Assembly (NCBI GenBank): GCA_016720825.1
Contig: JADKJV010000005.1
Span: 124,001-188,000, forward strand
Direction: 5' to 3'
Length of the DNA: 64,000 bases
DNA from: Chitinophagaceae bacterium
Lineage (GTDB): Bacteria > Bacteroidota > Bacteroidia > Chitinophagales > Chitinophagaceae
The notes below the pieces were generated by a model. It was not told where the DNA came from, ran no database searches, and worked only from the letters and a program-made list of their open reading frames with translations. Every line of letters starts with the position of its first letter. Position 1 is the first letter of the stretch. Below, piece by piece: positions 1 to 9,790 of this stretch. The position numbers were made by a program, and so were the translations under genes.

Positions 1-50
1 TAAAGCACAATACAGCTACCGCTGAGTAATTCATATTTACAATGAGAGAA

Positions 51-78
51 ACCGACCTGGTAACAGGCCGGTTTTTTT
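51..78 (+). terminator. Rho-independent terminator of a gene upstream of the window
   Basis: A 9-bp stem (51-59 with 64-72, one A.C mismatch) closes a GTAA loop and is followed by seven T residues at 72-78. The orientation fits a plus-strand gene ending at or before the left edge; the window opens with TAA, but too little is visible to call that gene. Confidence 0.7.
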
Positions 79-119
79 GTGACTAGTCTCTGGTCGTTAG
101 TTACTTGAAAGGATATGAG

Positions 120-540
120 GAGAATGGCTATTGGCTTTTAGCGGTTGGCTTTTGGCTAATGGCTAAATGCATTTAAAAGTAAAATCCAAAGTTGGGAGAA
201 AGAAACTGGCACATACTATAATCTGATAAGCTATCACTACCCTGGCCATTTCGCTGTATCAGAACCCAATAACCGTAAATTTTTTGAGATCCTTTTAATG
301 TTTGACAGGTACCTGCAATTTTATTCCCCGATATGTGTGAGATAAAGTTATTGGCTATTAGCTATTGGCTGTTGGCTAATGGCCAACGGTTAATGACTAA
401 CGGTAAAAATATTCCAGATTATCCTTTTAATACCTGACAGATACCTGCATTTTTATTCCCCGATATGCAAGAGATAAAGCTATTGGCTATTAGTGTTGGC
501 TGTTGGCTAATGGCCAATAGCTAAAAGCCAACAGCCGACA
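120..540. repeat. Intergenic block of GGCTATTGGCTGTTGGC-type repeats (family C)
   Basis: The block is built from variants of TTGGCTATTGGCTTTTGGC in both orientations. A roughly 100-bp stretch starting at CCTTTTAAT is present twice in tandem (from 291 and from 423, spacing 132 bp); each copy holds a TTATTCCCCGATATG core and ends in the GGCTAATGGCC motif. A perfect 11-bp inverted repeat, GGCTGTTGGCT (497-507) with AGCCAACAGCC (525-535), can form a hairpin. No ORF is supported here. Confidence 0.65.
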
Positions 541-541
541 T

Positions 542-573
542 AAAAAAAATTGGCCGCTTAATAGCGGCCAATT
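542..573 (-). terminator. Terminator of the 599-9417 surface-protein gene
   Basis: A perfect stem, ATTGGCCGCT paired with AGCGGCCAAT around a TAAT loop, is flanked on its left by A8 (542-549). On the minus strand this is a stem followed by a U-tract, 26 bp beyond the stop codon at 599. Confidence 0.85.
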
Positions 574-598
574 TCTTATTTAAGATATACTATCTCTT

Positions 599-3500
599 TT
601 AATGCAGCAGGATGATCCATTTCTGTCCGCGGATCACACCGGCTCCGTCAACAATCTGTACCAGGTAGTTACCGGCCGGCTGGTGACTGAGGTTCACGTT
701 GATTTCTGTGTAAGTGGTCGGACCGGTGGCGACTGCACGTGAGTAAACCAGTGCGCCATGCGACGTAAACACTTTCACTGTGATCTGCTCATTCGGCTGG
801 TTGTAGAACCTGATATGGAAGACTCCATTGTTCGGGTTCGGGTACACCCACAGACCGTTGGATACACTGCCTGAGATTGTAACATCGTTGGATGTGCTTA
901 CACAACCATTGAGGTCTGTATATCTCACACGGTATACACCGAGGTTATTAACCGATATCGGTCCGAATGTGGGACCTGTATTGCTGGTCAGCGAGCCATT
1001 GAAGAACCAGGCATAGCTTCCTCCGGGAGGATTCGCAGAAGCCAGGATCGTGGTGTTCTGTCCGGGAGTCAGTGACGGCAGTACCGATGAAATAGATACG
1101 GTCGGCAGCGGATTCACCCGCAGCGTAGCCACACCGGATGTTACGTTGGTACAAAGACCAATTACAATCACACGGTATGTATTTGTATTCTGGCTGCTGG
1201 TTACGGCTGGCAGGGTGAGCGTGGCGGCGTTGGCACCGGGCACATTCACGAATGCTGTACCGTTCCAGATCTGCCACTGGTAGCTGACTGCATTAGTTGA
1301 AATCACATTAAATGATGCATTCGTACCGGCACACACTGTAGTGGTAGCAGGCTGCTGGCTGATTACCGGCAGCTGGCCATCGAGTACAGTTACAGTGAAC
1401 GTACAAACTGACTGGTTACCGCAGGCATCCGTTGCTGTTGAAGTAACTGTGGTCGTTCCGATCGGGAAGGCGAAGCCTGAAGCAGGCACGCTTACGATGG
1501 TTACGGCACCGCAGTTATCCGTTGCAGTTACAGTGAAATTCACTACCGCGGTACAGGAACCGATCGGCGTAGTGGCTGTAATGTTTGACGGACAGGTAAT
1601 CACAGGTGCAGTCTGGTCATTGACTGTAATGATCTGTGTACAGTTTGTGAAGTTACCGCACACATCTGTTGCACGGTAAGTACGTGTGATCGTATAACGG
1701 TTAGCACAGGTCTGGTTGCTGATCACATCGCTAACGAATGTTACGGTTACCACACCACCGCAGTTATCACTTACTCCGGTTACGGAAGCAATATTCGGGG
1801 CAGGTACTGCACCGGCACAGCTCACTGTTACAGGAGCAGGACAAGTGAGTACTGGCGGTGTTATATCATTCACGGTAATGATCTGCGTGCATTCTGTAAA
1901 GTTGCCGCACACATCCGTTGCACGGTAAGTGCGTGTGATGGTGTAACGGTTGGCACAGGTCTGGTTGCTGATCACATCGCCAATGAACGTTACAGTAACT
2001 ACACCACCGCAGTTGTCGCTAACACCGGTTACGGAAGCAATGTTGGCTGCAGGTACTGCACTGGCACAGCTTACGGTTACGGGAGCAGGACAAGTCATTA
2101 CAGGTGCTGTTACATCATTTACGGTAATAATCTGAGTACACTCCGTAAAGTTGCCGCACACATCTGTAGCACGGTAGGTACGTGTAATGGTATACCTGTT
2201 CGCGCAAGTCTGGGCGCTGATTACATCACCCTGGTGGGTAACGGTTACAACACCGGCACAGTTGTCGCTCACACCGGTTACGGCAGCAATGTTTGGCACA
2301 GGTACTGCACTGGCGCAGCTCACGGTTACGGGAGCAGGACAGGTCATTACAGGTGCTGTTACATCATTTACGGTAATGGTTTGCGTGCATTCAGTAAAGT
2401 TGCCTGAAGCATCTGTTGCACGGTATGTTCTGGTAACAGTATATCTGTTTGCACAAGTCTGGGCGCTGATCACATCAGACCTGAAGGTTACAACCACACC
2501 CGGGCAGTTGTCGCCTGCAGTAACCAATGCAATGTTTGGTGCCGGCACGGCACTGGCGCACTGTACGGTTACAGGTGCAGGACAAGTGATTGTCGGATTC
2601 TGTGTATCATTTATAGTAATGGTAAATGAACAGTTGGCGAATCCGCAGGTATTCGTTGCGGTTATGGTAACAGTGGTTGTTCCGATATTAAAGAACGAGC
2701 CGCTGCCATCGCCACTGCCGCTGCCGGTAGTGGCTCCGGAGAATGTATAAGTAATCGTTGGAACAGGAATACCTGTTACTGTCGGTGCATAAATCACGGT
2801 GTTGCCGCACTGGTCAAGCGCATTATTACTTGTGATATTGCCAGGACATGTAATCGTTGGAACTGCATTCACAATAACTGTTGCTGTTACCGGTGTTCCA
2901 ACACAACCAGCAGGTGATGTTGGTGTGATGGTAAAGGTTACTGTCTGCGGTACTGTGGTAATATTAGTCAGCGTACCGCTGATGCTTCCACTGCCACTGG
3001 CTGCAATACCAGTTACGTTCGCTGTATTATCTCTGGTCCATGCAAAGGTTGTTCCGGGGATGTCGGCGCCGGGAACGATTGTTGTGATCGGTCCGGAGCA
3101 TACGGTTTGCGTTAAAGGAGCAACGTTGGCAACTGGCAACGGATCAATAGTTCCGTTTACAGGCACCCTTGGTGAAGAGCTGCAGTTTTGTGCAGTTGAA
3201 TATTCAAATTCAATTCTTGAGATACTGGTAGCCGCACCAAATTCCCTCCAGATGTCATGCGGATCATTTGTTGTCATCGGGAATTGCATACCCAGGCGCT
3301 GTAACTGTATCGGGAATCCGGCAATCGATGTATTATAATCACCGGGTGCATAAGAGTTGGTCGTTCCGCGGTACCCGAGGATACCGATCACTTCACCTGC
3401 CAGTACCGGTATATTACATGGGATGCTTCCGGCCGCTGCATTATCCCTGGTTAAGAACTGGGTAGTAAATGCATTGGTCGTAGCTGAGAATACCGGCGGA

Positions 3501-4681
3501 GGCGTGTTGCCATTGAATTTCACTACTGCGATTGTCTGACCAGCAGAAGAAGCAGTGGTGGGCACACTCAATGAAGTGATCACAAAATCAGTAGGTGCAG
3601 TAAACCAGTAACCTCTTACATTACCGGGGAAAGTACCGCTCTGACCGGGCATACCCAACAGGGTTGATGGTCCTGCAGGCACAAAGCTTTCGAGGTAGTA
3701 AGTCGTGTTGCTGGATATGTTTGGAGAATAGGTATTACCTGTATTTACCACTACACCGCCTGTGGCAGCATTGTACCAGTTAATGGTACCGTTGCCGGTA
3801 GCGCTGAGATTGACAACACCACCCGGAGCACATACGGCATCATCCGTTACAGAAGTAACAGAAGGCTGTGTGGCTACGGTAATAGTAAATGTTATTGGCG
3901 TTCCGCTGCAGGCGCCGGCAACCGGTGTTACCGTAATTGTTCCGGTAATGGGTGCTCCACCTGCATTGGTAGCGATAAAGCTCAGGTCACCAGTGCCGCT
4001 GGCTGGTAAGCCGATGGCAGGATTTGTATTCGTCCAGTTATAAGTGGTAACACCAGTACCAGTAAATGCAACAGTTGCTGATGAACCATTACAGAAATAC
4101 TGGTTGCTTACTGCATTAGCCACAGGATTAGCTATAGTGATAGTCTCGGAAGGAGGCGTTGACGTACAGCCAGCGTTACCGTAACCAACCGTTACACCAA
4201 ATGTGCCGCTGGTATTAGTAACAATAGAATTTGTGGTTTGTCCGCCAGGCGTCCAGAGGTAACTGTTACCGGCAGGAGCAGTCAGTGTAACAGGGATACC
4301 GCTACAGCTGGTATTACCCGGTGTAACAGTGATTACATTCGCTTCACGCGGAACGTCTACAGTTAATGTATATCCGCTGCAACCCGTGCTAGGATTTACT
4401 TCGTGCACTACCACAACAATAGTTCCATTGGCAGGGATCGTGGCTTCATAGAAACCAGACTGGGTAAATGAAGATCCGGGATCTGCCAGGTAATTTGTAC
4501 AAACGCTTGCCGGGTTAAAACTTCCGCTGTAAGCCGCACAGAAAATATTCGTGGCGCAGAATGAGTTAATACCGATCGTTGCGCAAACAGGTGAACTGCT
4601 TGGGTTTGTTATTGTATATGAATCATAAAGCCTGCTGCCTGTTGCCGTAAAAATGACGGACAGGCTTTCGGTGCTGCACAT
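599..4681 (-). CDS. C-terminal ORF of the first surface protein: HYR/Ig modules and T9SS type A sorting domain
   Basis: This 1,360-residue ORF is the 3' part of the 599-9417 gene. It holds Ig-like domains, about five HYR-like modules of roughly 84 residues (key motifs CPAPVTV, SDNC, TCANRYT, RTYRATD, NDVTAPV), further Ig-like domains and a final ~85-residue type A sorting domain. Its apparent start (MCSTESL) is an artefact. Inserting one base into the A5 run at 4649-4653 joins it in frame to the previous ORF, giving ...CAAPKACPSFFTATGS..., the usual continuation of this module. Confidence 0.8.
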   Translation of the reverse strand: MCSTESLSVIFTATGSRLYDSYTITNPSSSPVCATIGINSFCATNIFCAAYSGSFNPASVCTNYLADPGSSFTQSGFYEATIPANGTIVVVVHEVNPSTGCSGYTLTVDVPREANVITVTPGNTSCSGIPVTLTAPAGNSYLWTPGGQTTNSIVTNTSGTFGVTVGYGNAGCTSTPPSETITIANPVANAVSNQYFCNGSSATVAFTGTGVTTYNWTNTNPAIGLPASGTGDLSFIATNAGGAPITGTITVTPVAGACSGTPITFTITVATQPSVTSVTDDAVCAPGGVVNLSATGNGTINWYNAATGGVVVNTGNTYSPNISSNTTYYLESFVPAGPSTLLGMPGQSGTFPGNVRGYWFTAPTDFVITSLSVPTTASSAGQTIAVVKFNGNTPPPVFSATTNAFTTQFLTRDNAAAGSIPCNIPVLAGEVIGILGYRGTTNSYAPGDYNTSIAGFPIQLQRLGMQFPMTTNDPHDIWREFGAATSISRIEFEYSTAQNCSSSPRVPVNGTIDPLPVANVAPLTQTVCSGPITTIVPGADIPGTTFAWTRDNTANVTGIAASGSGSISGTLTNITTVPQTVTFTITPTSPAGCVGTPVTATVIVNAVPTITCPGNITSNNALDQCGNTVIYAPTVTGIPVPTITYTFSGATTGSGSGDGSGSFFNIGTTTVTITATNTCGFANCSFTITINDTQNPTITCPAPVTVQCASAVPAPNIALVTAGDNCPGVVVTFRSDVISAQTCANRYTVTRTYRATDASGNFTECTQTITVNDVTAPVMTCPAPVTVSCASAVPVPNIAAVTGVSDNCAGVVTVTHQGDVISAQTCANRYTITRTYRATDVCGNFTECTQIITVNDVTAPVMTCPAPVTVSCASAVPAANIASVTGVSDNCGGVVTVTFIGDVISNQTCANRYTITRTYRATDVCGNFTECTQIITVNDITPPVLTCPAPVTVSCAGAVPAPNIASVTGVSDNCGGVVTVTFVSDVISNQTCANRYTITRTYRATDVCGNFTNCTQIITVNDQTAPVITCPSNITATTPIGSCTAVVNFTVTATDNCGAVTIVSVPASGFAFPIGTTTVTSTATDACGNQSVCTFTVTVLDGQLPVISQQPATTTVCAGTNASFNVISTNAVSYQWQIWNGTAFVNVPGANAATLTLPAVTSSQNTNTYRVIVIGLCTNVTSGVATLRVNPLPTVSISSVLPSLTPGQNTTILASANPPGGSYAWFFNGSLTSNTGPTFGPISVNNLGVYRVRYTDLNGCVSTSNDVTISGSVSNGLWVYPNPNNGVFHIRFYNQPNEQITVKVFTSHGALVYSRAVATGPTTYTEINVNLSHQPAGNYLVQIVDGAGVIRGQKWIILLH

Positions 4682-7600
4682 GTTGAAATCACTGCAAAAC
4701 GATTGAGACGGCCTGTTTGTATTGCGTCGCCAACAGCAAGGGATCCATTGAACCTGAAATCAGCAACATTCATGGTGGTCATTGCAGTATCTGTACAACC
4801 ATACTGGTTAGTTACAGTTAACAGGTAATTACCTGAAGCAGTGATCACTTGGGTTTGTGCAGTACCAAGCGGGCTAAACGGATTTGTAAATAATGACCTG
4901 CCCCATGCATAAGTATAGTTAGCATCAAATCCTGCTGTTAATACAGGATTAGCATCCTGGCAAGTGTATGCTCCGCCACCGCTGATTGAAGCAGTGGGTA
5001 AAGGATTCACGGTTACTGTTGCAGTAATCGGCGTTCCGTCGCAACCATTTGCTGAAGGAGTAATAGTGAACGTAACGGTAACTGGAGCGCCTGTATTATT
5101 TACCAGGTTGCCGGCAATGTTACCAGAACCGCTTGCAGGAATGCTTCCTCCAATAGTTCCAACATTATCCCTTACCCAGTTAAAGGCTGTTCCGCTTACA
5201 CTGCCACCCATAATGATTGGGGTTAAACTCTGGCCGGAACATCTTGCCTGAGATGAAGGTGTTGCAGTAGCATCAGGAATCGGGTTCACCACCACTGTGG
5301 CAGTAACCGGAGTTCCATCGCAGCCATTGGCTGATGGTGTAATTGTAAATGTTACCGTTACAGGAGCACTGGTCGTGTTGGTCAGCGCACCGCTGATATC
5401 ACCACTTCCACTTGCTGCTATACCTGTTACAGAACCTGTATTATCCCTGGTCCAGTTATATACTGTACCAGTTACGGTACCGGTTATTGCTATTGTTGTG
5501 ATCGTCGCACCAGAACAAATGGACTGGGAAGAAGGCGTTGCACTTGCATCAGGTGTCGGGTTCACTAAAACAGTAGCTGTATAAGGCGTACCATTACAAG
5601 TAACATAATTTAAAGGTGTAATTGTAAATGTAACCGTTACAGGAGATGCGGTTGTGTTCGTCAATGTACCGCTGATATCTCCGGAACCGCTTGCAGCGAT
5701 ACCGGTTACTGAACCTGTATTATCCCTTGTCCAGTTATATACTGCACCAGCAGGCGCGCCGGCCAATACGATAGTCGTAATGGCTGTACCGGAACAAACT
5801 GTTTGTGATGCCGGTGTGGCAGTTCCTGTAACAGGTGCCGGGCAACTGATCACGAGTGCATAAACTGCACTTGTACCTGTGCATCCATTGGCATCAGCCG
5901 CAGTAACAGTAATGTTGAAAGTACCGGCTTCGGTAGGTGTACCACTTAATACACCACCTGAAGACAATGTAATACCTGTGGGCAATGTACTCACTGTAGT
6001 AAATGTATACGGTGAGGCACCGCCAGAGGCCGTAAAGGTCTGGCTGAATAATGTTGCAACAGGACCTGTTGTTGTAACAGGATTTGTAACAGTGATTGTC
6101 GGACAAAGTGCAGACAGGTAATTACAACCTGTAGGCAGTGTAAAGCCAGGAGGTGTATTATTATCACTGATCCAGTTGGCCTGGTTATTCAAGGCAGCAC
6201 GTAAACCTGTAAGAGGTCCGAGTACGCCAGGTCCGGAGCAGTTTCCGTAATGTGAGTTATTGAATTCAGAAGAAACCACAGCTTGTGTTCCTATCCAGAT
6301 TGCATTTACACCCGTTGTTAAACCGGTTGGCAATGCAGAACTGCTTAATGTATTTGCCGTACCATCCCATGCGGCCGCTGTAGTAGTTACGGGATCTCCG
6401 TTTGCTACATCATATACGTTCATGTGGATAGCTGCAAGGAATGTGGGAGAAGCGGCAGAGCCACGGTAAGCCAGTACCTGGTCACCACTTGTGCTCAGGC
6501 TGAGCGACGTACCGGTAACTGTTCCGGCAGCACCGGGACCTGAACGGGTAGCAGTAAGACCGGCAATTTTGATTTCAGTACCTCGGGCAATCCGCCTGCG
6601 GGTGCTGTCCAGGTTACGGTTTGTTCACCGCCCTGAAGTGTGTTGGTGCTCAGCCAGCCGTTATCTGTGAAATTAATGGTGGTACCGGGACCAACATGTT
6701 TCAATAATACAAAGGAGAATTCATCTGTAGCCGGAGTGGATGCATATCCGCTGAAGGCGATATCACCCGCATTTAATGTTGTTGCTGCAACTGGTAAAGG
6801 AGTAATCCTCCAGGCTGCAAGCAGTGTATATGTACCCTGGCAACCGGCAGAGCAGGCAGCCCTGCGGCCTTCAATAAATACAAAGCCTGAACCTGCAGCT
6901 ACGCCGGTTGAGCTGATATTTGATCCGGGTGTATATGGTAAATAGGTAGCGCCTCCGTCAGTTGTATAACGGTAATCATCTGTACAACCAGTTCCGCCTG
7001 ATCCCGCATTAAATGTGGCGCTTAATGGAGTTCCATCTGCAGCTGTGATTACTGATGGTGTTTTAGCCAGTAACGTGGGTGCAACCGGCAATGCATTTAC
7101 GGTAAGTGTTGCTGCATTTGAAGTGGCAGAGCCGCTTCCGTTAGATGCGATACAACGGTAGAGGTAACCGTTAAAGGCCAGCGGAGCAGCATTTATATTC
7201 AATGTAGCAGTTGTTGCTCCAGAATAAGTGGCGCTGTTTGTAACATTATTAAAACCTGCGCCCTGGTCAACCTGCCACTGATAGCCTGTAGCTCCGGAAG
7301 CAGTAACCGTGAAACTGGTATTCGCCAGTTCGCAGATAGCACTGTTTGAGGGCTGGCCGGTAATGCCGGGTAAAGGAACAAGTCCCATATAAGGACAACC
7401 TGTTGCCAGTACAAATCCGGGAGGTGTGCTGTTATCACTGATCCAGTTAGCCTGGTTATTTAAAGCAGCACGGAGTGTATTGATGGGACCCAGTGTTCCG
7501 GGGCCTGCACAATTTCCGTATCTGGAATTTGAAAATTCAGAAGCGGGTACGCTCTGTGTTCCGATCCAGATGGCGTTCACACCGGTTGTTAAACCGGTTG

Positions 7601-9417
7601 GCAGCGCACTGGCACTTGCGGTATTCGCTGTACCATCCCATGCAGCTGCAGTGGTGGTTGTCGGATCCCCGAAAGTAACATCGTATACATTCATATGAAT
7701 GGCACTGATGAATGTGGGGGTAGCCGCTGAACCGCGATAAGCGAGAATCTGGTCACCTGTAGTAGACAGGTTAAGTGCAACCCCGGTAACAGTTCCTGCA
7801 GAACCGCCTGCAGCCAGCGTTGCTGTTAATCCGCTGATCAGGATTTCTGTTCCTGCAGCGTAAGCAGCGTTGCTTGTCCAGGTTACGGTTTCTTCACCAA
7901 CCCCTGAATACGTTTGTGCTCAGCCAGCCGTTATCAGTGAAATTAATCACTGTCCCGGTTCCGATATTCCTTAATAATACAAAAGAGAAATCATCGCCGG
8001 CAGTTGTGGAAGTATAACCGCTGAAGGCAATATCTCCTGCATTTAATGTCGTTGCGCCTGGTGGTAAAGGAGTAACCACCCAGTTGGCAATAACTGTATA
8101 ACTGCCCTGGCAAAGTGAAGCGCAGGCAGCCCTGCGGCCTTCAATGGTTACAGAGCCTGAACCGGCGGCCACACCAGTGGTACTGATATTACTGCCGGGC
8201 GTATATGGTAAATAAGATGCACCGCCATTGGTTGTATACCTGTAATCGTCTGTACAACCTGTACCACCGCTGCCGGCGTTAACGGTTGCGCTTACAGGTG
8301 TGCCATCTGCAACAGTAGCGGTATTAGGAGTTTTAGCTAATAATGTCGGATTGACAGGTAGCGGAGTAACTGTTAAAGTTGCAGCCGTTGAATTAGTGGG
8401 TCCTGAACCGTTTGTCGCAACACAGCGGTAGAGGTAACCGTTTAAAGAAACCGGTGCTGCAGTAATATTCAATGTAGTTGTGGTAGCGCCGGAATAGGTG
8501 GCGTTATTGGTGACATTGACAAAACCGCCTCCATTGTCTACCTGCCATTGGTGGCTGGTAGCACCTGTAGAAGTTATGCTGAAACTGGTATTAGTGCCTT
8601 CGCAAATTGAACTATTGGAAGGATTGGTATTAATAGTAGGCGCAGCACTGAAAATGCCCACAAAATTACAACCGGAAGGTAAAGTAAGTGTGGGGCCGGC
8701 GTCTTCCGTAGCCCAGTTTACCGGGTTATTTAATGCTGTTCTTGCAAGGGCAATTGTACTCAAATCCAGTGCGCCGCATAAAAATTTAGCGTTATCCTTC
8801 TCAGATGTACTGACTCCAAAAGTACCAATCCAGATTGCATTGGTGCCTGTAGTTAGGCCGGTAGGCAAAGCAGATCCGTTAGAAGTGTTTGAATTGGTGT
8901 TATCCCATGTGGCTGCATCTGTGTTGGTCGGATCACCAATGGCAACGGCATACACATTCATGTGTATGGCACTGATAAAAGTGGGTGTTGCAACCGTGCC
9001 CTGATATGCCAGAACCTGGTCACCTGAAGTAGACAGGCTGGGCATTGTTCCGGTACATACTCCGGTAGCACCTCCGCCTGTTAAAGTAGCGGTTGCTGCA
9101 CCGGCAGAAGGGCCGGAAATCGTTATCTCACTTCCGGCAGCCATTGCTGCAGAAGAAGTCCAGGTCACGGTTTGCTCGCCAGCCCTGAATACGTTTGTAT
9201 TAAGCCAGCCATTATCTGTAAAATTGATAACGGTGTTTGACGTAATAGCTTTCAGGAGTACAAACGAGAAAGACTCGGTACCTACAGCAGTTGAAATATA
9301 ACCACTGAAGGCAATATCTCCTGCAACCAGGGTAGTTTGTGCTTTTGAAAAATTGCTGATTTGGAGGAACAAAAAAAGGCAGAAAAATCCTTTTCTGAGG
9401 AAGGTTAATTTTCTCAT
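599..9417 (-). CDS. Giant multidomain T9SS (type A) surface protein, reconstructed across three frameshifts
   Basis: Read from 9417 to 599 this is one gene of about 2,940 codons that appears as four ORFs. It starts with a Sec signal peptide (MRKLTFLRKGFFCLFLFLQ, cleavage after SKA). Next come three copies of a long module that begins GDIAFSGY and contains INFTDNGWL, MNVY and IGT motifs. These are followed by three Ig-like modules (SGDISGTLTN, TVTFTITP), about five HYR-type modules (RTYRATDVCGNFT) and more Ig-like domains, and the protein ends in a type A sorting domain (VYPNPNNGVFHIRF ... QPAGNYLVQI). Family knowledge: such C-termini are recognised by the type IX secretion system and removed on export to the cell surface. 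The breaks lie at A5 4649-4653, about 6581-6588 and C4 7901-7904. Paralogous modules in the same gene, or continuation of the domain in the next frame, show the expected uninterrupted reading, so the breaks are probably sequence errors. The ligand or function is unknown. Confidence 0.78.
4609..6423 (-). CDS. Internal ORF of the first surface protein: third N-terminal module and PKD/Ig-like repeats
   Basis: This 604-residue piece begins inside the third GDIAFSGY-type module (at MNVYDVANGDP). It continues with an Ig/cadherin-like domain (TFTASGGASPYTF) and three similar Ig-like modules of about 80 residues that share SQ..CSG, NWTRDN, ASGSG and VTFTITP. It ends in a QTGRLNR...STCAAPKACP segment that is cut by the frameshift at 4649-4653. 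The frame extends upstream beyond 6423 to about 6580, so this start is not genuine. Confidence 0.75.
   Translation of the reverse strand: MNVYDVANGDPVTTTAAAWDGTANTLSSSALPTGLTTGVNAIWIGTQAVVSSEFNNSHYGNCSGPGVLGPLTGLRAALNNQANWISDNNTPPGFTLPTGCNYLSALCPTITVTNPVTTTGPVATLFSQTFTASGGASPYTFTTVSTLPTGITLSSGGVLSGTPTEAGTFNITVTAADANGCTGTSAVYALVISCPAPVTGTATPASQTVCSGTAITTIVLAGAPAGAVYNWTRDNTGSVTGIAASGSGDISGTLTNTTASPVTVTFTITPLNYVTCNGTPYTATVLVNPTPDASATPSSQSICSGATITTIAITGTVTGTVYNWTRDNTGSVTGIAASGSGDISGALTNTTSAPVTVTFTITPSANGCDGTPVTATVVVNPIPDATATPSSQARCSGQSLTPIIMGGSVSGTAFNWVRDNVGTIGGSIPASGSGNIAGNLVNNTGAPVTVTFTITPSANGCDGTPITATVTVNPLPTASISGGGAYTCQDANPVLTAGFDANYTYAWGRSLFTNPFSPLGTAQTQVITASGNYLLTVTNQYGCTDTAMTTMNVADFRFNGSLAVGDAIQTGRLNRFAVISTCAAPKACPSFLRQQAAGFMIHIQ
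6495..7694 (-). CDS. Internal ORF of the first surface protein: second N-terminal module
   Basis: This 399-residue piece carries the end of the second long module, an Ig-like domain (GYQWQVDQGAGF ... YLYRCIASNGSG), a GCTDDYRYTTDGG motif and the start of the third GDIAFSGY module. The last ~25 residues (LPEVLKSKLPV...) are out-of-frame translation. Changing the frame at about 6581-6588 restores GTEIKIAG, which matches GSEITISG in the first module. Confidence 0.75.
   Translation of the reverse strand: MNVYDVTFGDPTTTTAAAWDGTANTASASALPTGLTTGVNAIWIGTQSVPASEFSNSRYGNCAGPGTLGPINTLRAALNNQANWISDNSTPPGFVLATGCPYMGLVPLPGITGQPSNSAICELANTSFTVTASGATGYQWQVDQGAGFNNVTNSATYSGATTATLNINAAPLAFNGYLYRCIASNGSGSATSNAATLTVNALPVAPTLLAKTPSVITAADGTPLSATFNAGSGGTGCTDDYRYTTDGGATYLPYTPGSNISSTGVAAGSGFVFIEGRRAACSAGCQGTYTLLAAWRITPLPVAATTLNAGDIAFSGYASTPATDEFSFVLLKHVGPGTTINFTDNGWLSTNTLQGGEQTVTWTAPAGGLPEVLKSKLPVLLLPVQVPVLPEQLPVRRSA
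7894..9417 (-). CDS. N-terminal ORF of the first surface protein: signal peptide and first module
   Basis: This 507-residue piece holds the genuine start: a basic n-region, a hydrophobic core (FFCLFLFLQIS) and an AQ cleavage site typical of Bacteroidota exported proteins. It contains the complete first module, an Ig-like domain with WQVDNGG and YLYRCVATNG, and the start of the second module. It ends abruptly (FRGW stop) because of one extra C in the C4 run at 7901-7904; the equivalent site in the first module (about 9181) has only CCC and reads through. Confidence 0.82.
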   Translation of the reverse strand: MRKLTFLRKGFFCLFLFLQISNFSKAQTTLVAGDIAFSGYISTAVGTESFSFVLLKAITSNTVINFTDNGWLNTNVFRAGEQTVTWTSSAAMAAGSEITISGPSAGAATATLTGGGATGVCTGTMPSLSTSGDQVLAYQGTVATPTFISAIHMNVYAVAIGDPTNTDAATWDNTNSNTSNGSALPTGLTTGTNAIWIGTFGVSTSEKDNAKFLCGALDLSTIALARTALNNPVNWATEDAGPTLTLPSGCNFVGIFSAAPTINTNPSNSSICEGTNTSFSITSTGATSHQWQVDNGGGFVNVTNNATYSGATTTTLNITAAPVSLNGYLYRCVATNGSGPTNSTAATLTVTPLPVNPTLLAKTPNTATVADGTPVSATVNAGSGGTGCTDDYRYTTNGGASYLPYTPGSNISTTGVAAGSGSVTIEGRRAACASLCQGSYTVIANWVVTPLPPGATTLNAGDIAFSGYTSTTAGDDFSFVLLRNIGTGTVINFTDNGWLSTNVFRGW

Positions 9418-9790
9418 GAGTGATAGGTCTTGGTTTAAATGGTTTTGCTTTGCAGCAATGGGCAGATAAATATAAAGAGAGTTTGGTAACAGGCAAAAAG
9501 TTTGTGGTGGTTGACATATATAATAAGCAGGAATTCAACAACTCTGGGGGATTTTAAACGGGGGAAACCCTTTTCGTTGCTGGCCTGGGACCGGGTATCG
9601 GGAAATTAATTTCAACCTGAAACTTATTTTCCGGGGTCGCCGGATTCTGGCCCGGAGCGCCTAATGACCAATCTCATACGGTTACATGTATACGTTCATA
9701 GTTTCCAGCGCCAGACTGAGGTAATTTAGTATTGACAAGGGAAGTTTTGGATGGAATATTTTTTCACCAAAAACCACGCACCAACCTATT
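9418..9790. other. Divergent intergenic region, 373 bp
   Basis: This lies between the start of the surface-protein gene (minus) and the lipoprotein gene (plus), so it should contain both promoters. I found no clear TAnnTTTG element, hairpin or repeat; a TTGACA at 9734 is noted but has no convincing partner. Confidence 0.4.

Noticed and set aside
1341..6469. Long plus-strand frames opposite the first surface protein
   Set aside because: Val/Thr/Ala-rich antisense translations of Asn/Thr/Gly-rich coding sequence, with no recognisable domain.
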